NCBI GenBank assembly: GCA_003165595.1 | Contig: PLWQ01000025.1 | Span: 137,548 to 201,547, forward strand | From: Fibrobacterota bacterium | Lineage (GTDB): Bacteria > Fibrobacterota > Chitinivibrionia > Chitinivibrionales > FEN-1185 | Direction: 5' to 3' | Length of the DNA stretch: 64,000 bases | In this document: piece by piece, positions 33,526-42,128 of the stretch | Position numbering within the stretch: position 1 is the stretch's first letter | Layout: each line of letters opens with the position of its first letter | The notes under the pieces: generated by a model | The model's database searches: none | Seen by the model: the letters and a program-made list of their open reading frames with translations, nothing else | What the model was told of the DNA's origin: nothing | Made by a program: the position numbers and the translations under genes

Positions 33526-34530
33526 ATGCCCTTGCCGCGGATATCTCCTGTACGCCTCAACCAGATTGTTAATGGCTTTTCGAAGTCTTCCATCATGGTC
33601 GTCGGCGACACAATGCTCGACGAATACGTGTGGGGAGATGTCCTCCGAATCTCTCCCGAGGCTCCTGTGCCGGTGGTGCAGGTGCAGTCGCGCTCGCACC
33701 GGCTTGGCGGAGCGGCAAACGTGGTTCAGAACCTTAAATCGCTCGGCGTCACGCCATACCTGGTATCTTTGTGCGGTGATGATGTGACCGGAAAGAATCT
33801 CAGGGAGAAGCTTGCGCAATCGGGATGTTCCCCGAGCGGCATGGTTGTGTCGCCGCGCCGGACAACAACGATAAAGACCAGAATCATGGCGCGGCACCAG
33901 CAGATCGTGCGGGTGGACAGCGAAACGGTTGGCGACTTGACAATGGAGGAGGCGGATGCACTGTGGTCCCGGTTTTCTTCCCACCTTTCCCAAGTGGACG
34001 GCGTGATTATTTCCGACTATTCCAAGGGCGTCGTCTCCAAGCCCTTCCTTGCGAAGATTCTTGCGGCCTGCAAGCGGCGCCGGATGTTTGTTGCAATAGA
34101 CCCCAAAGAGCGCCACTTCGATCTTTACAAAGGGGTAAGCGTGATTACCCCGAACCTGAAGGAAGCCCATGCGGCTCTCGGCTTGCCTTATTCACGGATC
34201 GACGACCGAGACATCGAGACGCTTGGGTGGTCCATCGTTCGGAAACTCAATCTTCCCTTTCTCCTCATAACTCTCAGCGAGCGCGGCCTCGCGCTTTTCA
34301 ATCGCGCTGCAAAAACGTACACACATCTTCCCACCGTGGCACAAAATGTTTTCGATGTCACGGGCGCCGGCGACACGGTCATCAGCGTGTATTCGGCGGC
34401 GATCACGAGCAAAGCCAAGCCGATTGAGGCCGCGTTTCTCGCCAACCACGCGGCAGGGCTCTCGGTTGCCGAGCTTGGTACCGCATGCGTCTCCGGTGAA
34501 GCGCTTCTTGGCGCTTGCTGCGGAGACTAA
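33526..34530 (+). CDS. rfaE1: D-glycero-beta-D-manno-heptose-7-phosphate kinase (RfaE1/HldE N-domain type)
   Basis: 334-aa PfkB-family kinase. VVGDTMLDEYVWGDVLRISPEAPVPVVQV is the RfaE1 opening, with HRLGGAANVVQNLKSLG as PfkB motif 1, VIISDYSKGVVS, and DVTGAGDTVISVY with catalytic Asp as PfkB motif 2. It phosphorylates heptose 7-phosphate at C1 on the way to ADP-heptose for LPS core. The adenylyltransferase part of the fused HldE (cytidylyltransferase fold) is absent, so RfaE2 should be encoded elsewhere. AAGAAGGA precedes the ATG at 33526; a longer frame is rejected. Confidence 0.9.
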   Translation: MPLPRISPVRLNQIVNGFSKSSIMVVGDTMLDEYVWGDVLRISPEAPVPVVQVQSRSHRLGGAANVVQNLKSLGVTPYLVSLCGDDVTGKNLREKLAQSGCSPSGMVVSPRRTTTIKTRIMARHQQIVRVDSETVGDLTMEEADALWSRFSSHLSQVDGVIISDYSKGVVSKPFLAKILAACKRRRMFVAIDPKERHFDLYKGVSVITPNLKEAHAALGLPYSRIDDRDIETLGWSIVRKLNLPFLLITLSERGLALFNRAAKTYTHLPTVAQNVFDVTGAGDTVISVYSAAITSKAKPIEAAFLANHAAGLSVAELGTACVSGEALLGACCGD

Positions 34531-34608
34531 CAGTTCCGTGCCGGGTTGATGCCGTCGCTAGCTCTGTGCCCTGCGACCGGAATGGCCCAAACAAAATGCG
34601 GGCCCCGC

Positions 34609-34637
34609 TTGTGAGATTTACCGGCAAGGAATTATAT
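34609..34637 (+). promoter_or_regulatory. Promoter of the tRNA gene
   Basis: TTGTGA (34609-34614), 17 bp, TTATAT (34632-34637); transcription would begin some 10 bp before the mature tRNA 5' end. Confidence 0.6.
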
Positions 34638-34652
34638 TGGGGTGGCATTTGA

Positions 34653-34729
34653 GGGCCCGTAACTCAGTCGGTTAGAGTAGCGGACTCATAATCCGTTAGT
34701 CCTAGGTTCGAGTCCTAGTGGGCCCACCA
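34653..34729 (+). tRNA. tRNA with CAU anticodon (Ile2 or elongator Met)
   Basis: 77-nt cloverleaf: acceptor GGGCCCG pairs with TGGGCCC (last pair G-U), anticodon stem GCGGA/TCCGT around loop CTCATAA, T-arm CTAGG-TTCGAGT-CCTAG, discriminator A and encoded CCA (34727-34729). The anticodon CAT is at 34687-34689. CAU occurs in initiator Met, elongator Met and Ile2 (lysidine-modified). The G1-C72 pair rules against the initiator; the acceptor resembles Ile2, but I cannot exclude elongator Met. Confidence 0.95.
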
Positions 34730-34826
34730 ATCTTATTCCATAGAAAACCTGAACAAGATATGACCCGCAGGCTTCTGTTGTTTTACATTATCGGCGCAGC
34801 GACAAACAAGGCCGAACAATATTCAG

Positions 34827-34857
34827 AAAAGCACTTCTCATACAGAGGTGCTTTTTT
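34827..34857 (+). terminator. Terminator after the tRNA gene
   Basis: A 12-bp stem, AAAAGCACTTCT (34827-34838) with AGAGGTGCTTTT (34844-34855) including two G-T pairs, loop CATAC and a T-run of six. It ends the single tRNA transcript and lies upstream of the zinc-ribbon gene. Confidence 0.85.
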
Positions 34858-34935
34858 GTTTGAAGGTTTTGGGTTGCGATGCGATGGTGCGCGGTTGCGC
34901 CGAAGCCTCAGCGCCCTGCAGTCATCGGAGGCGAA

Positions 34936-35685
34936 ATGATAAAGGATTTGGAACTGCTGGTACAACTTCAAACAATCGATCTCCGCATTCACGAGCTCAT
35001 TCAATCACAGAGCGATTTGCCAAAGTCGCTCTCGGAACTGGAGCGATCGATTGCCGCGGCAGGCAGGGCTGTCGACAATGTCAACAATCAAATGGATTCA
35101 AACGCCGCCGAAAAGAAATCGTTTGAAGAACGGGTGGTCGATGCGAAAGCTGCTCTGGACAAGAGTCAGGAACGGCTCAATTCCATCAAGACAAACCGCG
35201 AATACGATGCCGTGCATGCCGAGATAGAGAATTTCAAGAATACCATAGCCGGCGCGGACGCCAAGATGAGAAACCTTTTGGCCGAATCGGACAAAGTTAC
35301 GCAGTCGCTTGAAGCGAAGAAAGAGGAGCTTGAGAAGATTAAGGCGGACTGCGAACCGAAGATCTCGGATCTCAAGGCGAAGATTGCCTCAATTGACTCT
35401 TCCGTGGCTGCGCTGAGGAAGGAGCGGGAAGGAATAACCGTTGGTATTCCAAAATCGCTCCTCAGAACATACGATCACATTCTTTCCCGCAGAAAGAATG
35501 CGAAGGTGCTGAGTTTCGTGAGCCACGACAATAGCACCTGCTCCTCCTGTTTCAAAGTGCTCGAGACGCAGCTTGTCAACGAAATCCGCAGGGGGACCAA
35601 GCTTCTTACGTGCCAGAATTGCGGCGCAATATTCGTGTGGGGTGAGACCGCGGTCGAAAAGGATACGGCGGCCCCGGCCGCGTGA
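34936..35685 (+). CDS. Coiled-coil C4-type zinc-ribbon protein (DUF164 family)
   Basis: 249 aa. Residues 1-180 form a long coiled-coil hairpin (LELLVQLQTIDLRIHEL..., then SIKTNREYDAVHAEIENFKN at the turn). The C-terminal zinc ribbon has CSSC and CQNC with a RRGTKLLTCQNCGAI segment. This is the CT398/FlgN-like family; partners in other bacteria include sigma-54 and a flagellar or secretion component, yet its general role is unclear. The ATG at 34936 is the start expected from family length. It faces clpV across a strong bidirectional terminator. Confidence 0.85.
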   Translation: MIKDLELLVQLQTIDLRIHELIQSQSDLPKSLSELERSIAAAGRAVDNVNNQMDSNAAEKKSFEERVVDAKAALDKSQERLNSIKTNREYDAVHAEIENFKNTIAGADAKMRNLLAESDKVTQSLEAKKEELEKIKADCEPKISDLKAKIASIDSSVAALRKEREGITVGIPKSLLRTYDHILSRRKNAKVLSFVSHDNSTCSSCFKVLETQLVNEIRRGTKLLTCQNCGAIFVWGETAVEKDTAAPAA

Positions 35686-35710
35686 CGCGCTGGGCTTGAG
35701 GTTTCGCGCG

Positions 35711-35736
35711 AAAAGGCGTCCACAAGGACGCCTTTT
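35711..35736. terminator. Bidirectional terminator between zinc-ribbon gene and clpV
   Basis: Perfect 11-bp stem AAAAGGCGTCC (35711-35721) and GGACGCCTTTT (35726-35736), loop ACAA. T-runs lie at both ends of the stem, so it can serve both converging genes. Confidence 0.9.
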
Positions 35737-35767
35737 CTTTTCCATGAAGTCAAGGGTTCCTGTTCCG

Positions 35768-38470
35768 TCAAGCCGGAAGCGGGGGCTCCTTTTCCGGTGG
35801 TTGGTTCGGAAGCACTTCCCGGTCGTTCGAAAATACAATCTCAAAGTCCCCGTCGGGGGCGGGCCCGATGTGCAGTCTGGTGTACGCATCCTTTTCCGCG
35901 CCCAGGTGCAGCAGCAACTGCCGGGATATTCCCGGCAAGAGCGTTCCGTCGATCACAGCGTCGGCGTTACGCGCCCCGGCCTCAATGGCGGTGCAGCTTT
36001 GGGCGATGGTTTCCACAAGAGCCGGAGAAATCGACAGGGTTATGTGATGTAACTTTTTGAGCCGGGAAGCGATGATGTCCAGCTTCATCGCCACAACGCT
36101 CTTCATTACCTCTTTGTCGAGCGGCCGGAACGGCACGATCTTGCACCGCGCAAGCAATGCGGGCTGGAAGTGAGCCGACAGCTCGGGCCGGATCGCCGTC
36201 ACAAGCTGCTCGGCCACGGGTTGTTCGCCCTTGTCCGATGCGCACAGCTCCACAATGGTGCCGGAGGCGAGGTTCGAGGTCATGATGATGATGGTGTTGC
36301 GAAAATTTATTTCCCGGCCTTCGCCGTCCCGCATGAACCCCTTGTCGAAAACCTGATAGAAGAGGTTCATCACTTCGAGGTGCGCTTTTTCCACTTCATC
36401 AAGGAGAAGTATTGAATACGGCTTCTGGCGTACCGCCTCGGTGAGCACCCCGCCTTCGCCGTAGCCGACGTAGCCGGGGGGCGACCCCTTGAGCTGTGAT
36501 ACCGTATGCTTTTCCTGGTATTCCGACATGTTAATGGTGGTGATGAATTTCTCGCCGCCGAACAGGCTGTCGGCAAGCGCGCGGGCGCATTCGGTTTTTC
36601 CGACGCCCGATGGTCCGGTAAACAGGAATACGCCGAGCGGCGCATCCGGGTTACCCATGCCGGTTTTTGACGCGCGAATCGTACTTGCAAGAGCGGAAAG
36701 CGCATCGTCCTGACCCACGATTCGCTCGGCCAGCCGGTCCTCGAGATGTAGGAGCGTCTCCGCTTCGTCTTTTACCATTGACCCCACCGGAATCCCGGTC
36801 CAGTCGGAAATCACCTGGCCGCAGACGCCGGCGGAGACGTTCGGAAACACCATGGGATTGTCTCCCTGAACGGCGGCCAGCGAGGCAAGCTCCTTCTCCA
36901 TCGATGCGAGCGACTTGGATATGTCGGCCTTCGATGCTTTTGTTTCGCGGAGCGCTTTCAACGTGTCCTGCAACCGCCGGATATTGGTCACCAGCTCCTT
37001 TTCCCTGTCCCATTGTTTTGCAAAAGTCGCAATCTCCTCCTGTTTTGCGGCAAGGGCGGTGTCGCATGTCTCAAAGAGCTCCGCCGCAACCGGAAGGCCG
37101 GCATCGCGATCGCGCTCAAGCTTCTGTTTTTCCATGCGGGCATTCTGCAGCCCGCGTTCCGCATTGTCAAGAGATGCCGGTTTCACGGTCTGGCTCATTT
37201 TTACCCTTGCGCATGCGGTATCGAGCACGTCAACCGCCTTGTCGGGCAACTGCCGGCCCGAAATGTAACGGTTCGACAGGGACACCGCGGCCTTGAGGCC
37301 GTCCTGGGTAATGTGCACGGCATGGTGGTTCTCAAAACTGTCGGCCACGCCGCGCAGCATGATTCCGCACTTTTCTTCATCGGGCTCCTCGATCTTTACA
37401 AGTTGAAATCGCCGCGCGAGCGCAGGGTCCTTTTCAAAATATTTCCGGTATTCGGACCAGGTGGTTGCGGCGCATGTTCGCAGCTCGCCCCTGGCGAGAG
37501 CGGGCTTGAGCAGATTGGCCGCGTCTCCCTGCCCGGCAGCCCCGCCCGCGCCGATCAGCGTATGCGCTTCGTCGATGAACAGGATGGTAGACTTCGAATT
37601 GCTTTTCACGGCGTCAATCACGTTCTTGAGTCGCTTTTCGAACTCGCCCTTTACCGATGCGCCTGCCTGCAAAAGCCCCAGATCGAGCCCCCAGACATCG
37701 ACGTTTTTCAGGTTATCCGGAACATCTCCGGTGGCGATGCGGAGGGCTAAGCCTTCCACAATAGCCGTTTTGCCGACACCGGCTTCACCGACCAGAATGG
37801 GGTTGTTCTTCCGTCTCCGGTTGAGTATGTCCATGGCCTGACGGATTTCGTCGTCGCGGCCGAGAATGGGATCTATCTTCCCGGCCCGTGCTTCCTGGGT
37901 AAAGTTCGTGCAGAACTGGCTCAACACATCCTTCGCGGCTTGGGGCGAGCGCGCCCCCGCGGACCTTTCCCCCGCGGAACTGCCGACGCCGGCCTGTTGT
38001 TCCGTTGAGGTCTTGGTGATGGACAAAAAGTCATTCTTGAGCGTCTCGACACTTACCGGTTTCAGGAGATCGCCGTAGGCCGTCGGCGAGAACTGTCCCT
38101 TTTCCAGCATTGCTACAAACAGCGTTCCGGACGTGATTGCGGGCAGTGCATAACACAAGGTGCTTATGCTCCACGCATATTCGATTGCGTCAAGCAACGG
38201 CGGGGAAAAGGACGGCCGGCCGGTATTGCCGCTTTTCAAGTTTTCGAGTTCCAGATTGAGCGCCTTCCTGAGCGCTGCCGAATCAACATCGAATCGCCGG
38301 AGAATTGCGGCGACATCTCCCTGCGTGTCGCTCAGGAACTCCATAAAAAGGTGTTCCCAACGGACTTCGTAGTGTCCGCGATTCACGCAGAGCCCGACCG
38401 AAGATTCAAGCGCCTTTGTGCAGTTGTCGTTCAGCTTCTCGAGCAAGAGCCGAAGGTTGTTCACTATCAT
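35768..38470 (-). CDS. clpV: ClpV/TssH-type AAA+ ATPase (type VI secretion disaggregase)
   Basis: 900 aa, Hsp100 class. Clp N-domain (1-150); AAA1 with GEAGVGKTAIVEGLA (about 229) and ILFIDEAHTLIG; middle coiled coil; AAA2 with GPSGVGKTECARALA and ILLLDEVEKAHLEVMNLFYQVFDKG. INMSEYQEKHTVSQLKGSPPGYVGYGEGGVLTEAV is the ClpV rather than ClpB wording. ClpV recycles contracted sheath proteins of the type VI secretion tail. No sheath, tube or baseplate gene is seen nearby; only a lipoprotein precedes it. Arg fingers and both Walker motifs look intact. Confidence 0.87.
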   Translation of the reverse strand: MIVNNLRLLLEKLNDNCTKALESSVGLCVNRGHYEVRWEHLFMEFLSDTQGDVAAILRRFDVDSAALRKALNLELENLKSGNTGRPSFSPPLLDAIEYAWSISTLCYALPAITSGTLFVAMLEKGQFSPTAYGDLLKPVSVETLKNDFLSITKTSTEQQAGVGSSAGERSAGARSPQAAKDVLSQFCTNFTQEARAGKIDPILGRDDEIRQAMDILNRRRKNNPILVGEAGVGKTAIVEGLALRIATGDVPDNLKNVDVWGLDLGLLQAGASVKGEFEKRLKNVIDAVKSNSKSTILFIDEAHTLIGAGGAAGQGDAANLLKPALARGELRTCAATTWSEYRKYFEKDPALARRFQLVKIEEPDEEKCGIMLRGVADSFENHHAVHITQDGLKAAVSLSNRYISGRQLPDKAVDVLDTACARVKMSQTVKPASLDNAERGLQNARMEKQKLERDRDAGLPVAAELFETCDTALAAKQEEIATFAKQWDREKELVTNIRRLQDTLKALRETKASKADISKSLASMEKELASLAAVQGDNPMVFPNVSAGVCGQVISDWTGIPVGSMVKDEAETLLHLEDRLAERIVGQDDALSALASTIRASKTGMGNPDAPLGVFLFTGPSGVGKTECARALADSLFGGEKFITTINMSEYQEKHTVSQLKGSPPGYVGYGEGGVLTEAVRQKPYSILLLDEVEKAHLEVMNLFYQVFDKGFMRDGEGREINFRNTIIIMTSNLASGTIVELCASDKGEQPVAEQLVTAIRPELSAHFQPALLARCKIVPFRPLDKEVMKSVVAMKLDIIASRLKKLHHITLSISPALVETIAQSCTAIEAGARNADAVIDGTLLPGISRQLLLHLGAEKDAYTRLHIGPAPDGDFEIVFSNDREVLPNQPPEKEPPLPA

Positions 38471-38517
38471 ACAGGTCCCATCCTCCTGAAATGTAAACGT
38501 GTGGTTTTGGTTGCTCT

Positions 38518-39081
38518 CTAATGCTTATCACTGAGCGCCAGCGTTCCCATGATCTCTTTGTAGACAGGAAGAAATTTTCCGTACAACAGGGGCTTTGTCC
38601 AGAACGCGACGCGCAGATTATAGGTGTCGACTGCAAAAAAGAACTCGACAAACCTGAATTCATCCTTGGAATATTCCCATCGTACCATGGGAAGGGTACC
38701 GATCGTATCGTTCGTCAATCCATTGTCGCTGTCGATCTGGGCCCTGTTGATCAGTTGTATCTGTTCCGCGTATTCCCAGTTCGTCTCGTTGAGATTGCTC
38801 ACAATGCATCTGGTTCCTTGTGTCTTTTCCACCGTGAAACCGATAAACAGCAGTTCCGCCCCCGTATGATGAAGTTCCCGCGCAAACTTCCGGTGTGCCT
38901 TCATGCGGTTGGGATCCGTGGTGATGTCCCAGTTTCCCCTGTATGCGAGCGAAAAGCCAATGGGTTTGTTCTGATAAATTCTCTGTTCCGGAAGGAATGT
39001 TCCCGGGTAAAACTCTTTAAGAGGCCCGGCACACCCAAAACACAGGAGAACGCATGAGAACCAGAGCTGACGTCGCCTCAT
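38518..39081 (-). CDS. Putative lipoprotein upstream of clpV
   Basis: 187 aa. The start MRRRQLWFSCVLLCFGCAG is a short lipoprotein-like signal, with Cys17 as the probable lipid site; the lipobox is atypical (Cys at -3). The mature part begins with NKPIGFSLAYRGNWDI and holds several beta-strand-like segments, resembling DcrB/PsbP-like small domains, but with weak support. It ends 47 bp before clpV on the same strand and they may share a transcript. Whether it is part of a type VI system is unknown. Confidence 0.6.
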   Translation of the reverse strand: MRRRQLWFSCVLLCFGCAGPLKEFYPGTFLPEQRIYQNKPIGFSLAYRGNWDITTDPNRMKAHRKFARELHHTGAELLFIGFTVEKTQGTRCIVSNLNETNWEYAEQIQLINRAQIDSDNGLTNDTIGTLPMVRWEYSKDEFRFVEFFFAVDTYNLRVAFWTKPLLYGKFLPVYKEIMGTLALSDKH

Positions 39082-39093
39082 AGACTGGTCCTG

Positions 39094-40446
39094 CTATTTC
39101 CCACCGGTTTGGCTGTTTCTTCGGCGATCGACGTCTCGAGTAATGCGCGCCCCGAGAGATGTGAGCCTTTTGTCAATATGTTCGTATCCCCTGTCGATTT
39201 GTTCTATGTTGTGGATGCGGGTCGTTCCGTTTGCCGCACACGCGGCAATCAGCAGCGCCATGCCGGCGCGGATGTCGGGCGAAGAGATTGTCGCGCCCAC
39301 GAGCGGGGAGGGCCCCGTCACAACCGCACGGTGGGGGTCGCAAATAACGATATGGGCGCCCATGGCTATTAATTTATCGACAAAAAACATGCGGGATTCG
39401 AACATTTTTTCGTGAAGCAGCGTCGTTCCGTTCACCTGCGTTGCAACAACAATCATGATCGACATGAGATCCGCGGGAAAGGCAGGCCAGATGTTATCGT
39501 CTATCTTGGGTATGGCGCTCCCAAGATCCTCCCGCGTCTTCATACTTTGACGGCGCGGAACCGTTATGGTTCTTCGTTTGGCGTCGGCCGCCACGCGCAC
39601 GCCGAGGCGCGCGTATTGGAAAAGAATCATCTTCATGTATTGAATGTCAACATTTGTGATTGTCAATTCCGAGCGGGTTGCCGCCGCCAACCCGATAAAG
39701 GAGCCGGTCTCAATGTAATCGCTCCCGATGCAATGCCGCACCCCGCCAAAGGTGCCGGCCCCGTGCACGGTAAGGACGTTTGACCCGACCCCTTCAATGC
39801 CAACGCCGGCGCTTTGCAGAAACCTGCATAAACCCTGCACGTGCGGCTCCGAAGCGGCATTCACGATGGTTGTCTTTCCACGCGCACCCGAGGCTGCGAT
39901 GATGGCGTTTTCGGTTGCCGTTACGGATGCTTCATCAAGACAAATATCTGCGCCGATAAGACCTTTTTTTGCCTCAAGAATGTAAAGCACGGCGGACGAT
40001 GGATTTGACGTGCGGGCATGGCGCATCGTGAGTTTTGCTCCGAGCGCTTTGAAGACCAAAAAGTGCGTGTCGAGCCTTCTTCTGCCAATCGTGTCGCCGC
40101 CGGGCTGCGGTATCACGGCTCTCCCGGCGCGCACAAGCAGTGCCGAGGCAAAGAGGATTGATCCTCGAATGGCGCTTGACATTTCCAGAGGAAGTATGGA
40201 AGATGGACAACCGGGAACGTTTATGGTGAGCGTTCCGTCTTTAATTTCGGATACCTTTGCCCCGAGATACGAAGCTATCGAGAGCATACTTCGAACATCA
40301 CCAATATCCGGAACATTGGAAAGCGTGACCGTATCTCCGCAGACCATTGCGGCGGCAATAACGGGCAAAGCCTCGTTTTTGTTTCCGGAGGTTGCGACCG
40401 TTCCGCTGAGCCGGAGCCCGCCTTCAACAACAAAACTGCTCACCAT
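39094..40446 (-). CDS. murA: UDP-N-acetylglucosamine 1-carboxyvinyltransferase, Cys-to-Asp variant
   Basis: 450 aa. Catalyses the first committed step of peptidoglycan synthesis: enolpyruvyl transfer from PEP to UDP-GlcNAc. The active-site Lys is in GNKNEALP (Lys23). The catalytic loop reads PGGDTIGRRRLDTH, with Asp118 (codon 40095-40093) at the place of Cys115 of E. coli. FPADLMSIMIVVATQ and EKMFESRMFF include the general base Asp and a conserved Arg. Asp at this place is known from Mycobacterium and Chlamydia and gives fosfomycin insensitivity. It is followed after 12 bp by the lipoprotein gene on the same strand. Confidence 0.9.
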   Translation of the reverse strand: MVSSFVVEGGLRLSGTVATSGNKNEALPVIAAAMVCGDTVTLSNVPDIGDVRSMLSIASYLGAKVSEIKDGTLTINVPGCPSSILPLEMSSAIRGSILFASALLVRAGRAVIPQPGGDTIGRRRLDTHFLVFKALGAKLTMRHARTSNPSSAVLYILEAKKGLIGADICLDEASVTATENAIIAASGARGKTTIVNAASEPHVQGLCRFLQSAGVGIEGVGSNVLTVHGAGTFGGVRHCIGSDYIETGSFIGLAAATRSELTITNVDIQYMKMILFQYARLGVRVAADAKRRTITVPRRQSMKTREDLGSAIPKIDDNIWPAFPADLMSIMIVVATQVNGTTLLHEKMFESRMFFVDKLIAMGAHIVICDPHRAVVTGPSPLVGATISSPDIRAGMALLIAACAANGTTRIHNIEQIDRGYEHIDKRLTSLGARITRDVDRRRNSQTGGK

Positions 40447-40954
40447 CGCCTCTTGTTTCTTGTGAGAGCATAATATACCTAATTAGCGTGGGTCTGCAAA
40501 ATAACTAACACAGCGGGTGTCGATTCTTCCTGTGTACGGGCCCATTCCTGGCGAACGGCGAGGCCGGCCGCAAGCAACTATTTCTTCCAAAAGTGATCTT
40601 TTTTCGTAATTATTGATTATATTTCTACGTGAGCTTCGTCTTGCCCGCGCGATACATAATTTTTTGAACTAACACCATTTTACGGGGAATTCTACTTTGG
40701 ATGGCAAGCACACGCCGCTTTGCGGATCTGCGCGTTATCCAAGAGAACAACCAAGTTCCCAGTAGTGAGATCAAAAAATTTGCCGCGAGTGGAGGCGAAG
40801 CTCTTTTTCTTCCCCGCAGTCAACGACTCAAACGCCGGTTTGGACACCCGGGTTTCCCGAATTGCCTTATGAGCCTTGCCGCGAAACTCGTTGCCTTATT
40901 GTCGGTTTAAAAATCCCCGTTGGGAAATTCGTCTACATCGATTATTTTTAGCAT
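40447..40954. other. 508-bp gap between murA and pyrF
   Basis: Divergent upstream regions of murA and pyrF. An open frame at 40701-40910 encodes 69 residues with no recognisable motif or ribosome site, and I do not call it. AT-rich segments near 40595-40635 and 40655-40680 could hold promoters; no convincing -35/-10 pair was found. No RNA structure was recognised. Confidence 0.45.
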
Positions 40955-41674
40955 ATGGCCAGAGACTTGTCGGACCTGCTCGCTCTTGCGCTTGACAATT
41001 TGCAATCGCCCGCAGAGGTGCGGTCGCTCGTTGCTCAGACCAAGCACTGCTTTGGTACTTTCAAGGTGGGACTCGAACTCTTCACTCGCTTTGGTCCCCC
41101 CATTCTAGACCTTGTTTTTGAATCGGGTCGCAAGGTTTTTCTCGATCTCAAGTTTCACGATATTCCACAAACAGTTGGAAACGCGGTTCGTTCCGCTTCG
41201 CGCCTGGGAGTGCAATTCATAACGGTGCATGCTCAAGGCGGAACCGAAATGATGAAAGCCGCCTGTTCCGCAGCTCGGACGGCTCGCAACGAAGGGCTCG
41301 CTCCGCCAAAAATCGTCGGCGTCACTTTACTTACCAGCATTGATGCCTCCGCACTGCTCAACGAGCTTAATGTCTCGGTCGCTCTTGAGCAGCACATAAA
41401 GATCCTCTCCTTGCGCGCGGTTGACGCACTCCTTGACGGCATCGTATGTTCGGCCTCGGATCTCCCGCATGTGAAGCCCTTGCTTCCCGACGGCTTCGAA
41501 ATCATCACTCCCGGGATCAGGCTTTTGCACGGGGATGCCCACGACCAGAAACGGGTTTCAACCCCAAAAGAGGCGATACGCAATGGGGCCACGCTTCTCG
41601 TGATTGGTCGTGCTGTTACCGAAGACAAGAATCCGGTTGCTGCCGCTGAAGGAATTTTAAGAAGCCTCGAGTAA
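40955..41674 (+). CDS. pyrF: Orotidine 5'-phosphate decarboxylase
   Basis: 239 aa, the usual length. It converts OMP to UMP, the last step of pyrimidine synthesis. LALDNL at the N-terminus and FKVGLELF hold the first substrate Asp and Lys. VFLDLKFHDIPQTV contains the catalytic DxKxxD tetrad members. ITVHAQGG, IVCSAS and the phosphate-binding ITPGIRL and LVIGRAVTE segments complete the TIM barrel. It stands alone on the plus strand and is followed by a 450-bp noncoding region. Confidence 0.92.
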   Translation: MARDLSDLLALALDNLQSPAEVRSLVAQTKHCFGTFKVGLELFTRFGPPILDLVFESGRKVFLDLKFHDIPQTVGNAVRSASRLGVQFITVHAQGGTEMMKAACSAARTARNEGLAPPKIVGVTLLTSIDASALLNELNVSVALEQHIKILSLRAVDALLDGIVCSASDLPHVKPLLPDGFEIITPGIRLLHGDAHDQKRVSTPKEAIRNGATLLVIGRAVTEDKNPVAAAEGILRSLE

Positions 41675-42128
41675 CTTGTAACTCAGCGCGCGTTAGCGCG
41701 TTAATTCCGTAGCGAAGTCAATTTTCGACAGCTGGCATGGCGTTCTTCGTGTTGCTTGGCCGGGCGCCCAAAGACAGGCCTTCAAGCCAATTCCCAATAG
41801 CACAGTTTTCTCTGGGACAAAGAGCGGTGATTCTTTACAAGAGGATATATTGCGGAGCTTCGCAATTCATTAATTTGGCACGAACTTCCTGATTTATGTC
41901 ATTGACTACTTTAAACAATGAGAACAAGTTGTCAACATTTGCCGTTCTTCGTCAAGCACGTCTGTGGACAACTTGTTTGACGAAAACTTCTCTGGACACA
42001 AGCCGTTGATTTTCATCACTGTTTTTTGGTTGGCTGTCGGTGATGTTTATCCACATTCCTGAAAATTGCCCGCAAAATGTTCTTCAATTTTCTTTGTTTA
42101 TCAAGACCTCCGATAAGCCAGCACGAGG
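41675..42128. other. Noncoding region with DnaA-box-like sites and inverted repeats
   Basis: No protein-like frame. Seen directly: a consensus DnaA box TTATCCACA (42047-42055); TGTGGACAA (41963-41971), one mismatch from the reverse box; a perfect 11-bp inverted repeat AACAAGTTGTC (41923-41933) and GACAACTTGTT (41967-41977), the second arm overlapping the second box; and a CATCAC/GTGATG pair (about 42014-42045). CGCGC-GTTA-GCGCG at about 41687-41700 may end pyrF transcription. It lies between convergent genes, so promoters are not expected. DnaA binding or a structured RNA are possible. Confidence 0.5.

Noticed and set aside
36667-37296. 209-codon plus-strand frame inside clpV
   Set aside because: Low-complexity Pro/Arg/Ser translation antisense to an intact AAA+ ATPase gene.
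35768-38470. Housekeeping ClpB as identity of the Hsp100 gene
   Set aside because: The second AAA domain reads NMSEYQEKHTVSQLKGSPPGYVGYGEGG and the VFDKG segment, closer to ClpV; the middle domain also departs from ClpB. A tree would settle it.
40701-40910. 69-codon plus-strand frame before pyrF
   Set aside because: No ribosome site, no recognisable motif and atypical composition; kept as noncoding gap.
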